64,000 nt of DNA, from contig NZ_CP081862.1 of assembly GCF_019797765.1 (NCBI RefSeq), forward strand, positions 2,790,001-2,854,000, in the 5' to 3' direction. Source of the DNA: Cellulomonas sp. C5510 (lineage in GTDB: Bacteria > Actinomycetota > Actinomycetes > Actinomycetales > Cellulomonadaceae). The first letter of the stretch is position 1. The number at the start of each line of letters is the position of its first letter. The notes beneath the pieces were generated by a model. That model was not told where the DNA came from, made no database searches, and was given only the letters and a program-made list of their open reading frames with translations. Position numbers and translations under genes: made by a program. Below, one piece after another: positions 28,645 through 37,451 of the stretch.

Positions 28645-30279
28645 GTGAAGCGACACCTCCCCCGGCGGCGGCGCACCTCCGTGGCGGCCGCCGCGGCCGT
28701 GGCCGCCGCGCTCGCCCTCACCGCGTGCGGCGGCGGCGACACCCCGTCCGACGACGCCTCCGGCAGCACCGCCGCCGGAGGCTCGGAGCCCCTCGTCATC
28801 AGCCTCGACAGCTCCGTCGACCTGCTCGACGCGCAGGCCTGGCGCACGCCGGCCGCGATGGTGGCGACCGGGTCCCTCGTCGAGCAGTTGATCGAGCAGA
28901 CCTACGACACCGACGGCCTGGTGCGCACCGGCACCACCGAGTTCGAGGGCGCGCTCGCCGAGTCCTGGGACGTGTCCGAGGACGGCCTGACGACGACGTT
29001 CCACCTGCGCGACGGGCTGGCGTTCGCCGACGGCACGCCGCTGACCGCGCAGGACGTCGTGTGGTCCTACCAGCGCAGCCTGCTCGGCCCCGGCTACGTC
29101 AAGGCGCTGCTGCCGTTCGCCGGCGTCGCGTCCCCGGACGACGTGACCGCGCCCGACGACAGCACCGTGGTGGTCACCAGCAGCTTCGCCAGCCCGCTGC
29201 TCGCCAAGATGGAGGCGATGCAGCCGCTCGGCGTCTTCTCGCAGGCCACCGGCGAGGCGAACGCCACCGACGACGACCCGTGGGCCGGCGCGTGGTTCCG
29301 TGAGAACGCCAACTCCTCCGGGCCGTACACGGTCGCGTCGTACGACCCGACGCAGCAGCTCGTGCTGGAGCCGAACGAGCACTACTACGCGCCGGACAAG
29401 ATCGCGAACACCGGCGTGACCATCCAGTTCGTGTCCGACCCGTCGCAGCGCGCGCTGCTGCTGCGCTCGGGCGAGCTCGACCTCGCGCAGGGCATCCCGC
29501 TCGACCAGGTCAAGGCCATGGAGGACGAGGACGGGCTGACGGTCGTCTCCGAGCCGTCCAACCGCCTGGAGTACCTGGGCTTCAACACGAGCGAGGCGCC
29601 GTTCGACGACGCCCGCGTCCGGCAGGCCGTCGCCAGGGCGGTGCCCTACCAGGACCTCGTGGACCAGGTGCTGTACGGCTACGCGAACGCCTCCACGGGC
29701 GTCGTGCCGGCCTCCATGGAGACCCACTCCGACGAGGCGGGGACGTTCGAGGAGGACCTGGACGCCGCCGCGGACCTGCTCGCGGAGGCGGGGCTGCCCG
29801 ACGGCTTCAGCTCGACGCTGTACTACAAGCAGTCCAACGCGGTCGAGGCCGCGGCGGCGGTGCTGGTCCAGGCCAACCTGAAGGAGATCGGGGTCGACAT
29901 CGACCTCAAGCCCCTGACGGACGCCGACTTCACGCAGCAGACCAACGCCCGCGCGCTGCCGATGTACCTGAACAACTTCCTCGGCTGGGGTGCCGACCCC
30001 TTCTACCAGATGTACTACCTGGCGGGCTCGGCGGCGGGGACGAACTTCACGTCCTACGCGAACCCCGACCTGGACGCCCTGCTGCAGGAGGGCGTCGCGA
30101 CGACCGACGAGGCCGGGCGCGCGGAGATCTCGGCCCAGGCGCAGCAGGTCATCTACGACGACATGCCCTTCGTGCCCGTCTACAACCCGGCGTGGACGTT
30201 CGTCGTCCGGGACGGCGTGTCGGGCCTGACCAAGGACAACACCGAGCAGCTGCGGCTGCAGTACCTCACCCGGGGGTGA
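28645..30279 (+). CDS. Peptide-type ABC transporter solute-binding lipoprotein
   Basis: This 544-residue protein belongs to the SBP family 5 (DppA/OppA/NikA type). The signal is a basic start (KRHLPRRRR), a hydrophobic stretch and the lipobox ALTAC with lipidated Cys at about 30. Family features follow: GALAESWDVSEDGLTTTFHLRDG, LEPNEHYY and VRQAVARAV. It captures a substrate outside the membrane and delivers it to the two permeases encoded just downstream. The GTG at 28645 has AGGAG five bases upstream. It is the first gene of an operon that runs to 38423. The substrate cannot be read from sequence; the later enzymes suggest a peptide-like or substituted amino acid compound. Confidence 0.9.
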   Translation: MKRHLPRRRRTSVAAAAAVAAALALTACGGGDTPSDDASGSTAAGGSEPLVISLDSSVDLLDAQAWRTPAAMVATGSLVEQLIEQTYDTDGLVRTGTTEFEGALAESWDVSEDGLTTTFHLRDGLAFADGTPLTAQDVVWSYQRSLLGPGYVKALLPFAGVASPDDVTAPDDSTVVVTSSFASPLLAKMEAMQPLGVFSQATGEANATDDDPWAGAWFRENANSSGPYTVASYDPTQQLVLEPNEHYYAPDKIANTGVTIQFVSDPSQRALLLRSGELDLAQGIPLDQVKAMEDEDGLTVVSEPSNRLEYLGFNTSEAPFDDARVRQAVARAVPYQDLVDQVLYGYANASTGVVPASMETHSDEAGTFEEDLDAAADLLAEAGLPDGFSSTLYYKQSNAVEAAAAVLVQANLKEIGVDIDLKPLTDADFTQQTNARALPMYLNNFLGWGADPFYQMYYLAGSAAGTNFTSYANPDLDALLQEGVATTDEAGRAEISAQAQQVIYDDMPFVPVYNPAWTFVVRDGVSGLTKDNTEQLRLQYLTRG

Positions 30280-30420
30280 GCGCAGCGGTGTGAGGACGCG
30301 CCGGCGTCCGCCCGCCACGGGGTCCCTGCCCCCGGGCCGCGGGCGCCGGCGCCCTCCACCACCCCGCACCCCCCGCCCCGCACCCCCGCCCCGCCCCCGC
30401 CGCCCGACAGGAGCCCCGCC

Positions 30421-31443
30421 GTGACCCGTTACGTCCTGCGCCGCCTCGGCACCTCGGCGCTGACGGTGCTCGGACTGGTGCTGGTCGTCTTCCTCGTCAC
30501 GCGGATCCTGCCCGGTGACGCGGCCGCCGCCCGGCTCGGCCCGGAGGCCACGCCCGAGGACGTCGCGGCGCTGCGCGCGTCGTACGGCCTGGACGACCCG
30601 CTGCTGGTGCAGCTGAGGGACTACCTCGTGCGGCTCGCGCAGGGCGACCTCGGCCGGGCGGTGTCCACGGGCCGCGACGTCGGCACCGAGCTGGTCGCCC
30701 GGCTGCCCGCCACCATCGAGCTGGCGCTGGCCGCGCTGGTGGTCGCGGTCCTGATCGGCGTCCCGGTCGGCGTGCTCGCCGCGGCGCACCGCGGGCGGCC
30801 CGCGGACGTGGCCGGGCGCGTGTACGCGGTGCTCGGGTCGTCCATGGCGCCGTTCTGGCTCGGCCTGCTGCTCATCTTCGGGCTGTTCTCCACGTGGCAG
30901 CTGCTGCCCGGGCCGATCGGCCGGCTGCCGGTGGGGACGACGCCGCCGCCCGACGTCACCGGCCTGTACGTGCTGGACGCGCTGCTCGCGGGCGACCCGG
31001 CGACCGCCGGGCAGGCGCTGCGCTACCTGGTGCTCCCCGCCCTGACGCTCGGGATCGGCGCCTCGGCGGCCGTGGTCAAGATGGTGCGCTCCGCGCTCAT
31101 CGCCACTGCCGGCACCGGGTACGTGCGGACCGCCCGGGCGTTCGGCGTGCCTCCTCGCGCCGTGCTCTGGCGGGACCAGATGCGCAACGCGATGCTCCAG
31201 ATCCTCACCTCGCTCGGGCTGGTCCTCAGCTTCCTGCTCGGCGGGAACGTCATCGTCGAGCAGCTGTTCTCCTGGCCCGGCATGGGCCGGCTCGCGTACG
31301 ACGCGGTGCGTGCCAACGACCTCGAGGTGCTCCAGGGCTACGCGATCGTCATCGGCATCCTCTACATCGCCCTCAACGTGCTCATCGACCTGGCGTACGG
31401 CCTGATCGACCCCCGCATCCGGCTCGGAGGTGCCCGCGCATGA
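30421..31443 (+). CDS. ABC transporter permease, DppB type
   Basis: This 340-residue permease begins TRYVLRRLGTSALTVLGLVLVVFLVTRILPGD, the standard DppB/OppB start. It has six membrane segments and an EAA-like loop (RTARAFGVPPRAVLWRDQMRNA), which contacts the ATPases. The GTG at 30421 has AGGAG eight bases upstream. A C-rich spacer of 141 bp separates it from the solute-binding gene, and its stop overlaps the next permease as ATGA. Confidence 0.92.
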   Translation: MTRYVLRRLGTSALTVLGLVLVVFLVTRILPGDAAAARLGPEATPEDVAALRASYGLDDPLLVQLRDYLVRLAQGDLGRAVSTGRDVGTELVARLPATIELALAALVVAVLIGVPVGVLAAAHRGRPADVAGRVYAVLGSSMAPFWLGLLLIFGLFSTWQLLPGPIGRLPVGTTPPPDVTGLYVLDALLAGDPATAGQALRYLVLPALTLGIGASAAVVKMVRSALIATAGTGYVRTARAFGVPPRAVLWRDQMRNAMLQILTSLGLVLSFLLGGNVIVEQLFSWPGMGRLAYDAVRANDLEVLQGYAIVIGILYIALNVLIDLAYGLIDPRIRLGGARA

Positions 31444-32318
31444 CCCCGCCCGCCCCGCCCGCCGCCGGACCCGCGACCGCCGTCACGGCCCGGCCCTCCA
31501 CCGCCGACGTGGCCCGCGTCCGCAGCCGCCGTCCCCGGCCGTTCCTGTGGACCGGTGCCGGCATCCTCGCCGTACTCGTGGTCGTCGGCGTCGTCGGCCC
31601 GTTCCTGGTCGCCGACCCGCTGGCGGTCGAGCCGTCGAACGCCCTGCAGGCGCCGTCGGCGGCGCACTGGTTCGGCACCGACTTCTACGGCCGCGACGTG
31701 TTCGCCCGGGCGGTGCACGCCATCCGGCTGGACCTGGTGCTGGGCGTGAGCATCGCGCTGCTCGCCATGGTCGTCGGGTCCGCGGTCGGGGTGGTGTCCG
31801 GCTACCTCGGGGGGCGGGTGGACGACGTCGTCATGCGGTGCGTGGACGTGCTCATGTCGTTCCCCGGCTTCGTGCTCGCGATGATCCTGCTGCTGGCGAT
31901 CGGCGAGAGCACGCCCCAGCTGGCGGTCGCGCTGGCGGTCGCCGCGGTGCCGCCCTTCGTGCGGCTGGTGCGCGCCGAGGCGCTCGCGCAGCGGGAGCTG
32001 GCGTACGTCGACGGTGCCCGGGTGTCCGGCGCGGGCCGGCTGCGGATCGCGTTCGGGCACGTGCTGCCGCACTCGGTCCGGCCCGCCGCGGTGCAGTTCA
32101 CGCTCGTGTGCGGCTACTCGATCCTCAACGTCGCAGGCCTGGCCTACCTCGGCATCGGCATCCACGCCCCCACGCCCGAGTGGGGCGTCATGGTCGCCGA
32201 GGGTGCCCAGAACATGCTGACCGGCCAGTGGTGGACGGCGTTCTTCCCCGGCCTGCTCATCGCGGTGACGGTGATGGGCCTGCACTTCGTCGGCGACGAC
32301 CTGGGAGGCGACCGGTGA
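31440..32318 (+). CDS. ABC transporter permease, DppC type
   Basis: The second permease has 292 residues with the DppC/OppC pattern: an N-terminal cytoplasmic head, one membrane segment, then HWFGTDFYGRDVFARAVHAIRLDLVLG and the EAA loop YVDGARVSGAGRLRIAFGHVLPHSV. The ATG at 31440 overlaps the previous stop and its own stop overlaps the ATPase GTG as GTGA. Dimerisation with the DppB-type partner is expected. Confidence 0.92.
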   Translation: MTPPAPPAAGPATAVTARPSTADVARVRSRRPRPFLWTGAGILAVLVVVGVVGPFLVADPLAVEPSNALQAPSAAHWFGTDFYGRDVFARAVHAIRLDLVLGVSIALLAMVVGSAVGVVSGYLGGRVDDVVMRCVDVLMSFPGFVLAMILLLAIGESTPQLAVALAVAAVPPFVRLVRAEALAQRELAYVDGARVSGAGRLRIAFGHVLPHSVRPAAVQFTLVCGYSILNVAGLAYLGIGIHAPTPEWGVMVAEGAQNMLTGQWWTAFFPGLLIAVTVMGLHFVGDDLGGDR

Positions 32319-33112
32319 CCACCCCCGTGCTCGAGCTCGACCGCCTGTCCGTGGCCCTGACCCGCACGGGCACCCCGCTGCTGCGCGACATCAGCCTGAC
32401 CGTGCACCCGGGCGAGGTCGTGGGGCTGGTCGGCGAGTCCGGCTCCGGCAAGTCCATGACCTCGCTCGCCGTCATGGGCGTGCTGCCCGACGGCATCGCG
32501 GTCACCGGCGGCCGGGTCCTGGTGTCCGGGGCGGACGCCACCGCGACCGCCCGGCGCTCGGTCGCGCACCGGTTCGCGATGATCTTCCAGAACCCCCAGG
32601 ACTCGCTGAACCCCCTGATGCGCGTCGGCGACCAGATCGCCCGGATGGTGCGGCTGCACCAGCGCGACGGCGCCGGGGCCGACCGCCGGTCCGCGCGCAC
32701 CGAGGCGGAGCGGCTGCTCGGCCGGGTGCACATCGCGGACCCGGCACGCGTCGGCCGGTCCTACCCGCACCAGCTCTCCGGCGGCATGTGCCAGCGGGTG
32801 ATGATCGCCATGGCGCTGGCCTGCCGCCCGACTCTGCTGCTCGCCGACGAGCCGACCACCGCCCTGGACGTGACCGTGCAGGCCCAGATCCTCACGCTGC
32901 TCACCGAGCTCGCGGACGAGACCGGCTGCGGCGTGCTCCTCGTCACCCACGACCTCGGGGTCGTCGCGGAGGTCTGCGACCGGGTGTCCGTGCTGTACCG
33001 GGGCGACCTGGTGGAGACCACCGGGGTCGTCGAGCTGTTCGAGTCCCCGCAGCACGACTACACGCGGTACCTGGTGTCCGCGGGCGAGGAGGCCGGCGAT
33101 GGCGCTGCTTGA
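32315..33112 (+). CDS. ABC transporter ATP-binding protein, DppD type
   Basis: This 265-residue ATPase has Walker A GESGSGKS, the Q-loop [12 protein letters not shown], signature [10 protein letters not shown], Walker B LLLADEPT and the H-loop LVTHD. These are all intact. The C-terminal region is short (EEAGDGAA), so the cysteine-rich iron-sulfur tail of some DppD proteins is missing. The GTG at 32315 is coupled to the permease stop. The last 14 bases overlap the next ATPase gene. Confidence 0.92.
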   Translation: MTTPVLELDRLSVALTRTGTPLLRDISLTVHPGEVVGLVGESGSGKSMTSLAVMGVLPDGIAVTGGRVLVSGADATATARRSVAHRFAMIFQNPQDSLNPLMRVGDQIARMVRLHQRDGAGADRRSARTEAERLLGRVHIADPARVGRSYPHQLSGGMCQRVMIAMALACRPTLLLADEPTTALDVTVQAQILTLLTELADETGCGVLLVTHDLGVVAEVCDRVSVLYRGDLVETTGVVELFESPQHDYTRYLVSAGEEAGDGAA

Positions 33113-33920
33113 GCTGCGGGGCGTCACCCGGACGTTCACCGGCCGGGGGCGGACCGTCCACGCGCTGCGCGGGGTCGACCTGGACCTCGACACGGCCCGG
33201 ACGCTGGCGCTGGTCGGCGAGTCCGGGTCGGGCAAGTCGACGCTCGGCCGGGTCGTCGCCGGGCTGCACGGAGCCACCGCCGGGACCGCGACCTTCGGCG
33301 GGTTCGACCTGCTGGGGCCGTGGGACCGCGAGCGCCGGCGGTCGGTGCAGATGGTGTTCCAGAACCCGTACCAGTCCCTGGACTCCCGGTGGACCGTCGA
33401 GGCGATCCTGCGCGAGCCGCTCGCCCGGCTCACCGCCGAGCGCGGGGCGGCCGCCGCGGCCCGGGTCACGGAGCTGCTGGACCTGGTGGGACTGCCGGAC
33501 GCCATGCGCAGCCGGCTGCCCGGCGAGCTGTCCGGCGGCCAGCAGCAGCGGGTGGCGATCGCGCGGGCCCTCGCGCCGCGGCCGGACCTCGTGGTGCTCG
33601 ACGAGCCGACCTCCGGGCTGGACCAGTCGGTGCGCGGGCGGATCGTCCGGCTGCTGCGCGAGCTCCAGCAGACCACGCAGGCCGCGTACCTGTTCATCAC
33701 GCACGACATCTCGGTGGTGCGGCAGATCGCCCACGAGGTCGCGGTGATGCACGCCGGCCTCGTCGTCGAGCGCGGCACGACCGCCGCGGTGCTCGACACC
33801 CCGCAGGACGACTACACCCGCACGCTGCTGGCCGCCGTCCCGGTGGCCGACCCGCGGCGCCGCGCCCGCCGGCTGCCCGGCGCGCCGGCCACCGACCCGA
33901 CCCCGGAGGAGACCGCATGA
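33099..33920 (+). CDS. ABC transporter ATP-binding protein, DppF type
   Basis: The second ATPase (273 residues) has Walker [11 protein letters not shown]-loop FQNPYQSLDSRW, signature LSGGQQQRVAIARAL, Walker B LVVLDEPT and H-loop FITHD. It pairs with the DppD-type protein to power the importer. The ATG at 33099 has GAGGAGG upstream. The stop overlaps the following LLM oxidoreductase start as ATGA, tying the transporter to the enzymes. Confidence 0.92.
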   Translation: MALLELRGVTRTFTGRGRTVHALRGVDLDLDTARTLALVGESGSGKSTLGRVVAGLHGATAGTATFGGFDLLGPWDRERRRSVQMVFQNPYQSLDSRWTVEAILREPLARLTAERGAAAAARVTELLDLVGLPDAMRSRLPGELSGGQQQRVAIARALAPRPDLVVLDEPTSGLDQSVRGRIVRLLRELQQTTQAAYLFITHDISVVRQIAHEVAVMHAGLVVERGTTAAVLDTPQDDYTRTLLAAVPVADPRRRARRLPGAPATDPTPEETA

Positions 33921-35008
33921 AGTTCGGACTGGGAGTCCCGACCGGCACGGAGGGGCTGATGTACCCCGTGCCGTACGCCGACCCGGAGCAGGCGGTGCAG
34001 ATCGCCGTCGAGGCCGAGCGCCTGGGTTTCGACTCGGTGTGGGGCAACGACCACGTCACCACGCAGCGCTACGTGCGGGCCGAGTTCGACGCGCCGCCGC
34101 GGTTCTACGACCCGTACCTCTACCTGTCGTTCGTCGCCGCGCGGACCACCCGGCTGCGGCTGGCGACCGCGATCACCGTCATGGCGTTCCGCCACCCCGT
34201 GGTGGCCGCGAAGCAGGCGGCGACGCTCGACCAGCTCTCCGGCGGGCGGTTCGTGCTCGGGGTCGGCATCGGGGCGTACCGCGAGGAGACGGACGCGATG
34301 TGGCCCGGCGCCACGCTGCACCGCGGCCGGCAGGCCGACGAGTTCCTCGCCTCGCTCGAGACGCTGCTGCGGGACCGCAGGGCGTCGTTCCACGGCGAGT
34401 TCCTCCAGTTCGAGGATGTGGAGTCCTACCCCAAGCCCGTGCAGACGCCCCTGCCGATCCTGTCCGGCGGCAACGCCGTGGGCTCCAAGCGGCGCGCCGC
34501 GCGGTACGGCACGGGCTGGCTCCCGGCGGTGCTCAGCCCGGCGGAGGTCGCCGCGGGGCTGGCGGACATCCGGCGGGAGGCCGAGGCGATCGGGCGCGAG
34601 CTGCCCCCGGACTTCGACGTCGCCCCGCAGCTGTCGGTCGCCATGGGTGACTCGCAGGCCGACGCGATGGCCCGGTTCGAGACCACGCAGCTGCACCAGC
34701 ACATGCGGTCGCTCGCCGGATCGACCCTCAAGGGCCAGCAGGGCGGGTTCGCCGCGCGCAACCTCGTCGGGTCGACCGCGCAGATCCAGGACCAGGTGCA
34801 CGCCTACGCCGAGGCCGGCGTCACGACCCTGTCCGCGCTGCTGTTCGCGTGCAACACCGTGGCCGAGACGCTCGACCAGATGGCCCGGTTCGCCGAGGAG
34901 GTCATCGCGCCCGTGAACGCCGGCACCCCGGACGCGCTGGCGCCGCTGGGCGCCGGGCCGGGCACCACCCCGCCCGGCACCACCCCGACGGCAGGAGCCG
35001 CCCTGTGA
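33917..35008 (+). CDS. LLM class flavin-dependent oxidoreductase
   Basis: This 363-residue protein has the bacterial-luciferase-like TIM barrel: KFGLGVPTG at the start, AERLGFDSVWGNDHV, the core LDQLSGGRFVLGVGIGAYREE and a late GSTAQIQDQVHAYAEAGV. Members are FMN monooxygenases or F420-dependent oxidoreductases; actinobacteria use both and I cannot tell which cofactor applies. It is translationally coupled to the transporter ATPase, so it most likely oxidises the imported compound. A short Pro/Thr/Gly-rich tail (PGTTPPGTTPTAG) is not part of the fold. The substrate is unknown. Confidence 0.85.
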   Translation: MKFGLGVPTGTEGLMYPVPYADPEQAVQIAVEAERLGFDSVWGNDHVTTQRYVRAEFDAPPRFYDPYLYLSFVAARTTRLRLATAITVMAFRHPVVAAKQAATLDQLSGGRFVLGVGIGAYREETDAMWPGATLHRGRQADEFLASLETLLRDRRASFHGEFLQFEDVESYPKPVQTPLPILSGGNAVGSKRRAARYGTGWLPAVLSPAEVAAGLADIRREAEAIGRELPPDFDVAPQLSVAMGDSQADAMARFETTQLHQHMRSLAGSTLKGQQGGFAARNLVGSTAQIQDQVHAYAEAGVTTLSALLFACNTVAETLDQMARFAEEVIAPVNAGTPDALAPLGAGPGTTPPGTTPTAGAAL

Positions 35009-36198
35009 CCACCGCCCCGACTCCCCGGGAGGCGCTCGTCGCCGCCCGCACGACCCGCCTCCGCGAGCACCTGGCCGGTGCGCCGTTCGACGCGGTCGTC
35101 GCCCTCTCCACCGCGAACGTCGACTACGCCACCGGCTACCGCTCGATGTCCGGCTCGGTCCACGGCACGTCCTCGGTGGCGGCGGTGGTCACGGGCGACC
35201 GCACGGTGCTGGCGGGTCCGGTCGCGGACTCCGCCCCCGCGTTCGACGCCGGCATCGCCGAGGACGGCTTCGTGGCGTTCGGCCGGTTCTACTTCGAGTC
35301 CGCGGGGTCCGCCGCCACCGCCACCCGCCTGGTCGACGAGCACCCCGGCGCCGCACCGGCGATCGCCGCCGCCGCCCGCCGGGCGGGGGTCGCGTCGGGC
35401 ACCGTCGGCCTGGACGAGGCCTCGTGCCCGGCCCCGCTGCGGGCGGCGCTCGAGGCCGCCCTGCCCGAGGTCACCTGGGTGGACGCGAGCAGCTGGCTGT
35501 CGGGCGTCCGCGCGCGCAAGCTGCCCGGCGAGGTCGCGCTCCTGGCCCGGTCCGCCCGGCTGGCCGAGGCCGGCATCGTGGCGGCGCTCGCCGTCGCCCG
35601 CCCCGGCGTCACGGAGGCCGAGCTGGCGCGCGTCGTCGCCCGCACGATGGTGGACGGCGGTGCCGCCCCCCGGTTCACCGTCGTCACCGCGGGCGAGCGG
35701 TCCGCCCTGGCGGACGCCGTCGCGACGGACCGGCCGCTGGCCGCGGGCGACCTGCTGCGGTTCGACGTCGGCTGCGTGCTCGACGGCTACTGGTCGGACA
35801 TCGGCCGCACCGCCGTCGTCGGCCCGGCGACCGACCTGCAGACCCGGCGGTACGACGCGATCCTCGCCGGGCTCGACGCGCAGCTCGCGGCGGCGCGTCC
35901 GGGTGTCGGTGCCGCCGCGCTGTTCGACCTCGCCGTCGACGTCACCCAGCGGGGCGGGCTGACGCCGTACCGGCGGCAGCACTGCGGGCACGGCATCGGG
36001 CTGGACGTCTACGAGCCCCCGATCGTGCGCCACGGGGACGACGTGCCGCTCGAGGAGGGCATGACGTTCTGCTTCGAGACGCCGTACTACGAGCTCGGCT
36101 GGGGCGGGATGATGGTCGAGGACGCGCTGGTGGTCACCGCCGACGGGGTCCGGCCCCTGACGACGCTCGCCCGCGGTCTGACGGAGGTGCCCGCGTGA
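35005..36198 (+). CDS. M24 family metallopeptidase (Xaa-Pro dipeptidase-like)
   Basis: This 397-residue protein has an N-terminal creatinase-like domain and a C-terminal pita-bread domain with all five metal ligands: Asp at about 254 and 265 (FDVGCVLDGYWSDIGRTA), His near 329 (CGHGIGLDVYE), Glu near 358 (CFETPYYE) and Glu near 372 (VEDALVV). Active prolidases and aminopeptidases P hydrolyse Xaa-Pro bonds. Relatives with the same fold include creatinase, ectoine hydrolase and the DMSP lyase DddP. Intact ligands suggest a true metallohydrolase, unlike creatinase. The GTG overlaps the LLM stop. It probably opens an amide or peptide-like bond in the imported substrate (inference). Confidence 0.88.
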   Translation: MTTAPTPREALVAARTTRLREHLAGAPFDAVVALSTANVDYATGYRSMSGSVHGTSSVAAVVTGDRTVLAGPVADSAPAFDAGIAEDGFVAFGRFYFESAGSAATATRLVDEHPGAAPAIAAAARRAGVASGTVGLDEASCPAPLRAALEAALPEVTWVDASSWLSGVRARKLPGEVALLARSARLAEAGIVAALAVARPGVTEAELARVVARTMVDGGAAPRFTVVTAGERSALADAVATDRPLAAGDLLRFDVGCVLDGYWSDIGRTAVVGPATDLQTRRYDAILAGLDAQLAAARPGVGAAALFDLAVDVTQRGGLTPYRRQHCGHGIGLDVYEPPIVRHGDDVPLEEGMTFCFETPYYELGWGGMMVEDALVVTADGVRPLTTLARGLTEVPA

Positions 36199-37448
36199 CC
36201 GGGACGACGAGCGCCTACACCGGCGTGCTGCGCGACGGCGTGACCGGCGCCGAGGTCGCGGAGGCCGAGGCCTACCGGCCGTCCGCGTCGGCCCTGGCCC
36301 GGGGGGTGCACGTGCACGCCTCCCCCGTCTACGACCTGACGGGGATCACCGCCCTGCCCGCCCCGGGTGCGGGTCCGGGGGTGTTCCGGTTCGCGTCGCT
36401 GCTCCCCGTCGAGCCCTCCGGGCCGCTCGTGTCGCTCGGCGAGGGCGGCACCCCGCTGGTGCCGGTCCCGCGCGCCGGGGCCGCGGTCGGGCTGCCGTCG
36501 CTGCTGGTCAAGGACGAGTCCCGCAACCCGACGTGGTCGTACAAGGACCGGCTGGCGGCGGTCGCCGTGACCAAGGCGCTGCAGCAGGGGCACGACACCG
36601 TGGTCGTCGCGTCCACCGGCAACCATGGCGCCGCCACCGCCGCGTACGCCGCCCGCGCCGGGCTGCGCTGCGTGGTGCTCACGGTGGCCTCCGTGCCGGA
36701 GACGATGAAGACGCTCATGCAGTCCTCCGGCGCGGACGTCGTGGCGTTCGACGACCCGCGGGACCGGTGGGTCGTGATGCGCGCGGGCGTCGAGGAGCGC
36801 GGCTGGGTGCCCGTGTCCGGCTACGTCAGCCCGCCGTCCGGGTCCAACCCGTTCGGCGTCGACGGCTACAAGACCCTCGCCTACGAGATCTGGGAGCAGC
36901 TCGGCGGTCGGGTGCCCGACGCGGTCGTCGCGCCGGTGGCGTACGGCGACGGCGTCGCGGGCACGCTCCGCGGGTTCCAGGACCTCGTCGCGCTCGGGCT
37001 GGCGGACGACGTGCCGCGCATGGTCGCGGCGGAGCCGTTCGGGCCGCACGTCGCGGCGCTGCGCGACGGGTTCGCCCCCGGCGCGAGCGTGCCGGCCGGC
37101 CCGACGGTCGCGTTCTCCATCGGGTCCTCCACGGCCACCTGGCAGGCCTGGGACGCGCTGCGCTCCAGCGGCGGGGCCGCCGCCACGGCCGACGACGAGC
37201 AGGTGATGCGCGCGCAGTCCGCGCTGGCCGCCGCCGAGGGGATGTACCTCGAGGCGTCCTCCGTCATCACGTACGCGGTGCTGCCGGACCTCGTGGCGCG
37301 CGGCGAGCTCGGGGCGGACGACACGGTGGTCCTGCTCGGCACCTCCACCGGGCTGAAGGACGTCGGGGCGACGGCCGCGCGCCTCGCGCCCGTGCCCGTG
37401 ATCGCGCCGACGCTCGCCGCGTTCGACGCCGCCGCCGGACGGGGCTGA
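36195..37448 (+). CDS. Threonine synthase-like PLP-dependent enzyme
   Basis: This 417-residue fold-type II PLP enzyme has TWSYKDRLAAVA, where Lys near 117 would bind PLP. It also has VVASTGNHGAATAAYAARAG (substrate/PLP phosphate region) and a C-terminal LLGTSTGLKD loop. It resembles threonine synthase, but threonine synthesis genes (hom, thrB) are absent nearby. It is coupled to the M24 peptidase by GTGA. A degradative role such as beta/gamma-elimination or replacement on an amino acid released upstream is more likely (inference). Cysteate or diaminopropionate lyases are alternative readings. Confidence 0.8.
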   Translation: MTGTTSAYTGVLRDGVTGAEVAEAEAYRPSASALARGVHVHASPVYDLTGITALPAPGAGPGVFRFASLLPVEPSGPLVSLGEGGTPLVPVPRAGAAVGLPSLLVKDESRNPTWSYKDRLAAVAVTKALQQGHDTVVVASTGNHGAATAAYAARAGLRCVVLTVASVPETMKTLMQSSGADVVAFDDPRDRWVVMRAGVEERGWVPVSGYVSPPSGSNPFGVDGYKTLAYEIWEQLGGRVPDAVVAPVAYGDGVAGTLRGFQDLVALGLADDVPRMVAAEPFGPHVAALRDGFAPGASVPAGPTVAFSIGSSTATWQAWDALRSSGGAAATADDEQVMRAQSALAAAEGMYLEASSVITYAVLPDLVARGELGADDTVVLLGTSTGLKDVGATAARLAPVPVIAPTLAAFDAAAGRG

Positions 37449-37451
37449 GGC

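Noticed and set aside
30280..30420. Possible small gene or riboswitch between the binding protein and permease
   Set aside because: The stretch is a C-rich low-complexity spacer with no frame or conserved fold that I can recognise.
35005..36198. M24 protein as DMSP lyase (DddP) or ectoine hydrolase
   Set aside because: Both share the fold, but the metal-site pattern is that of ordinary Xaa-Pro peptidases and no other DMSP or ectoine genes are nearby; kept only as alternatives.
36195..37448. Biosynthetic threonine synthase (thrC)
   Set aside because: It is embedded in an importer-oxidoreductase operon, without hom or thrB, so a catabolic PLP role is more likely.
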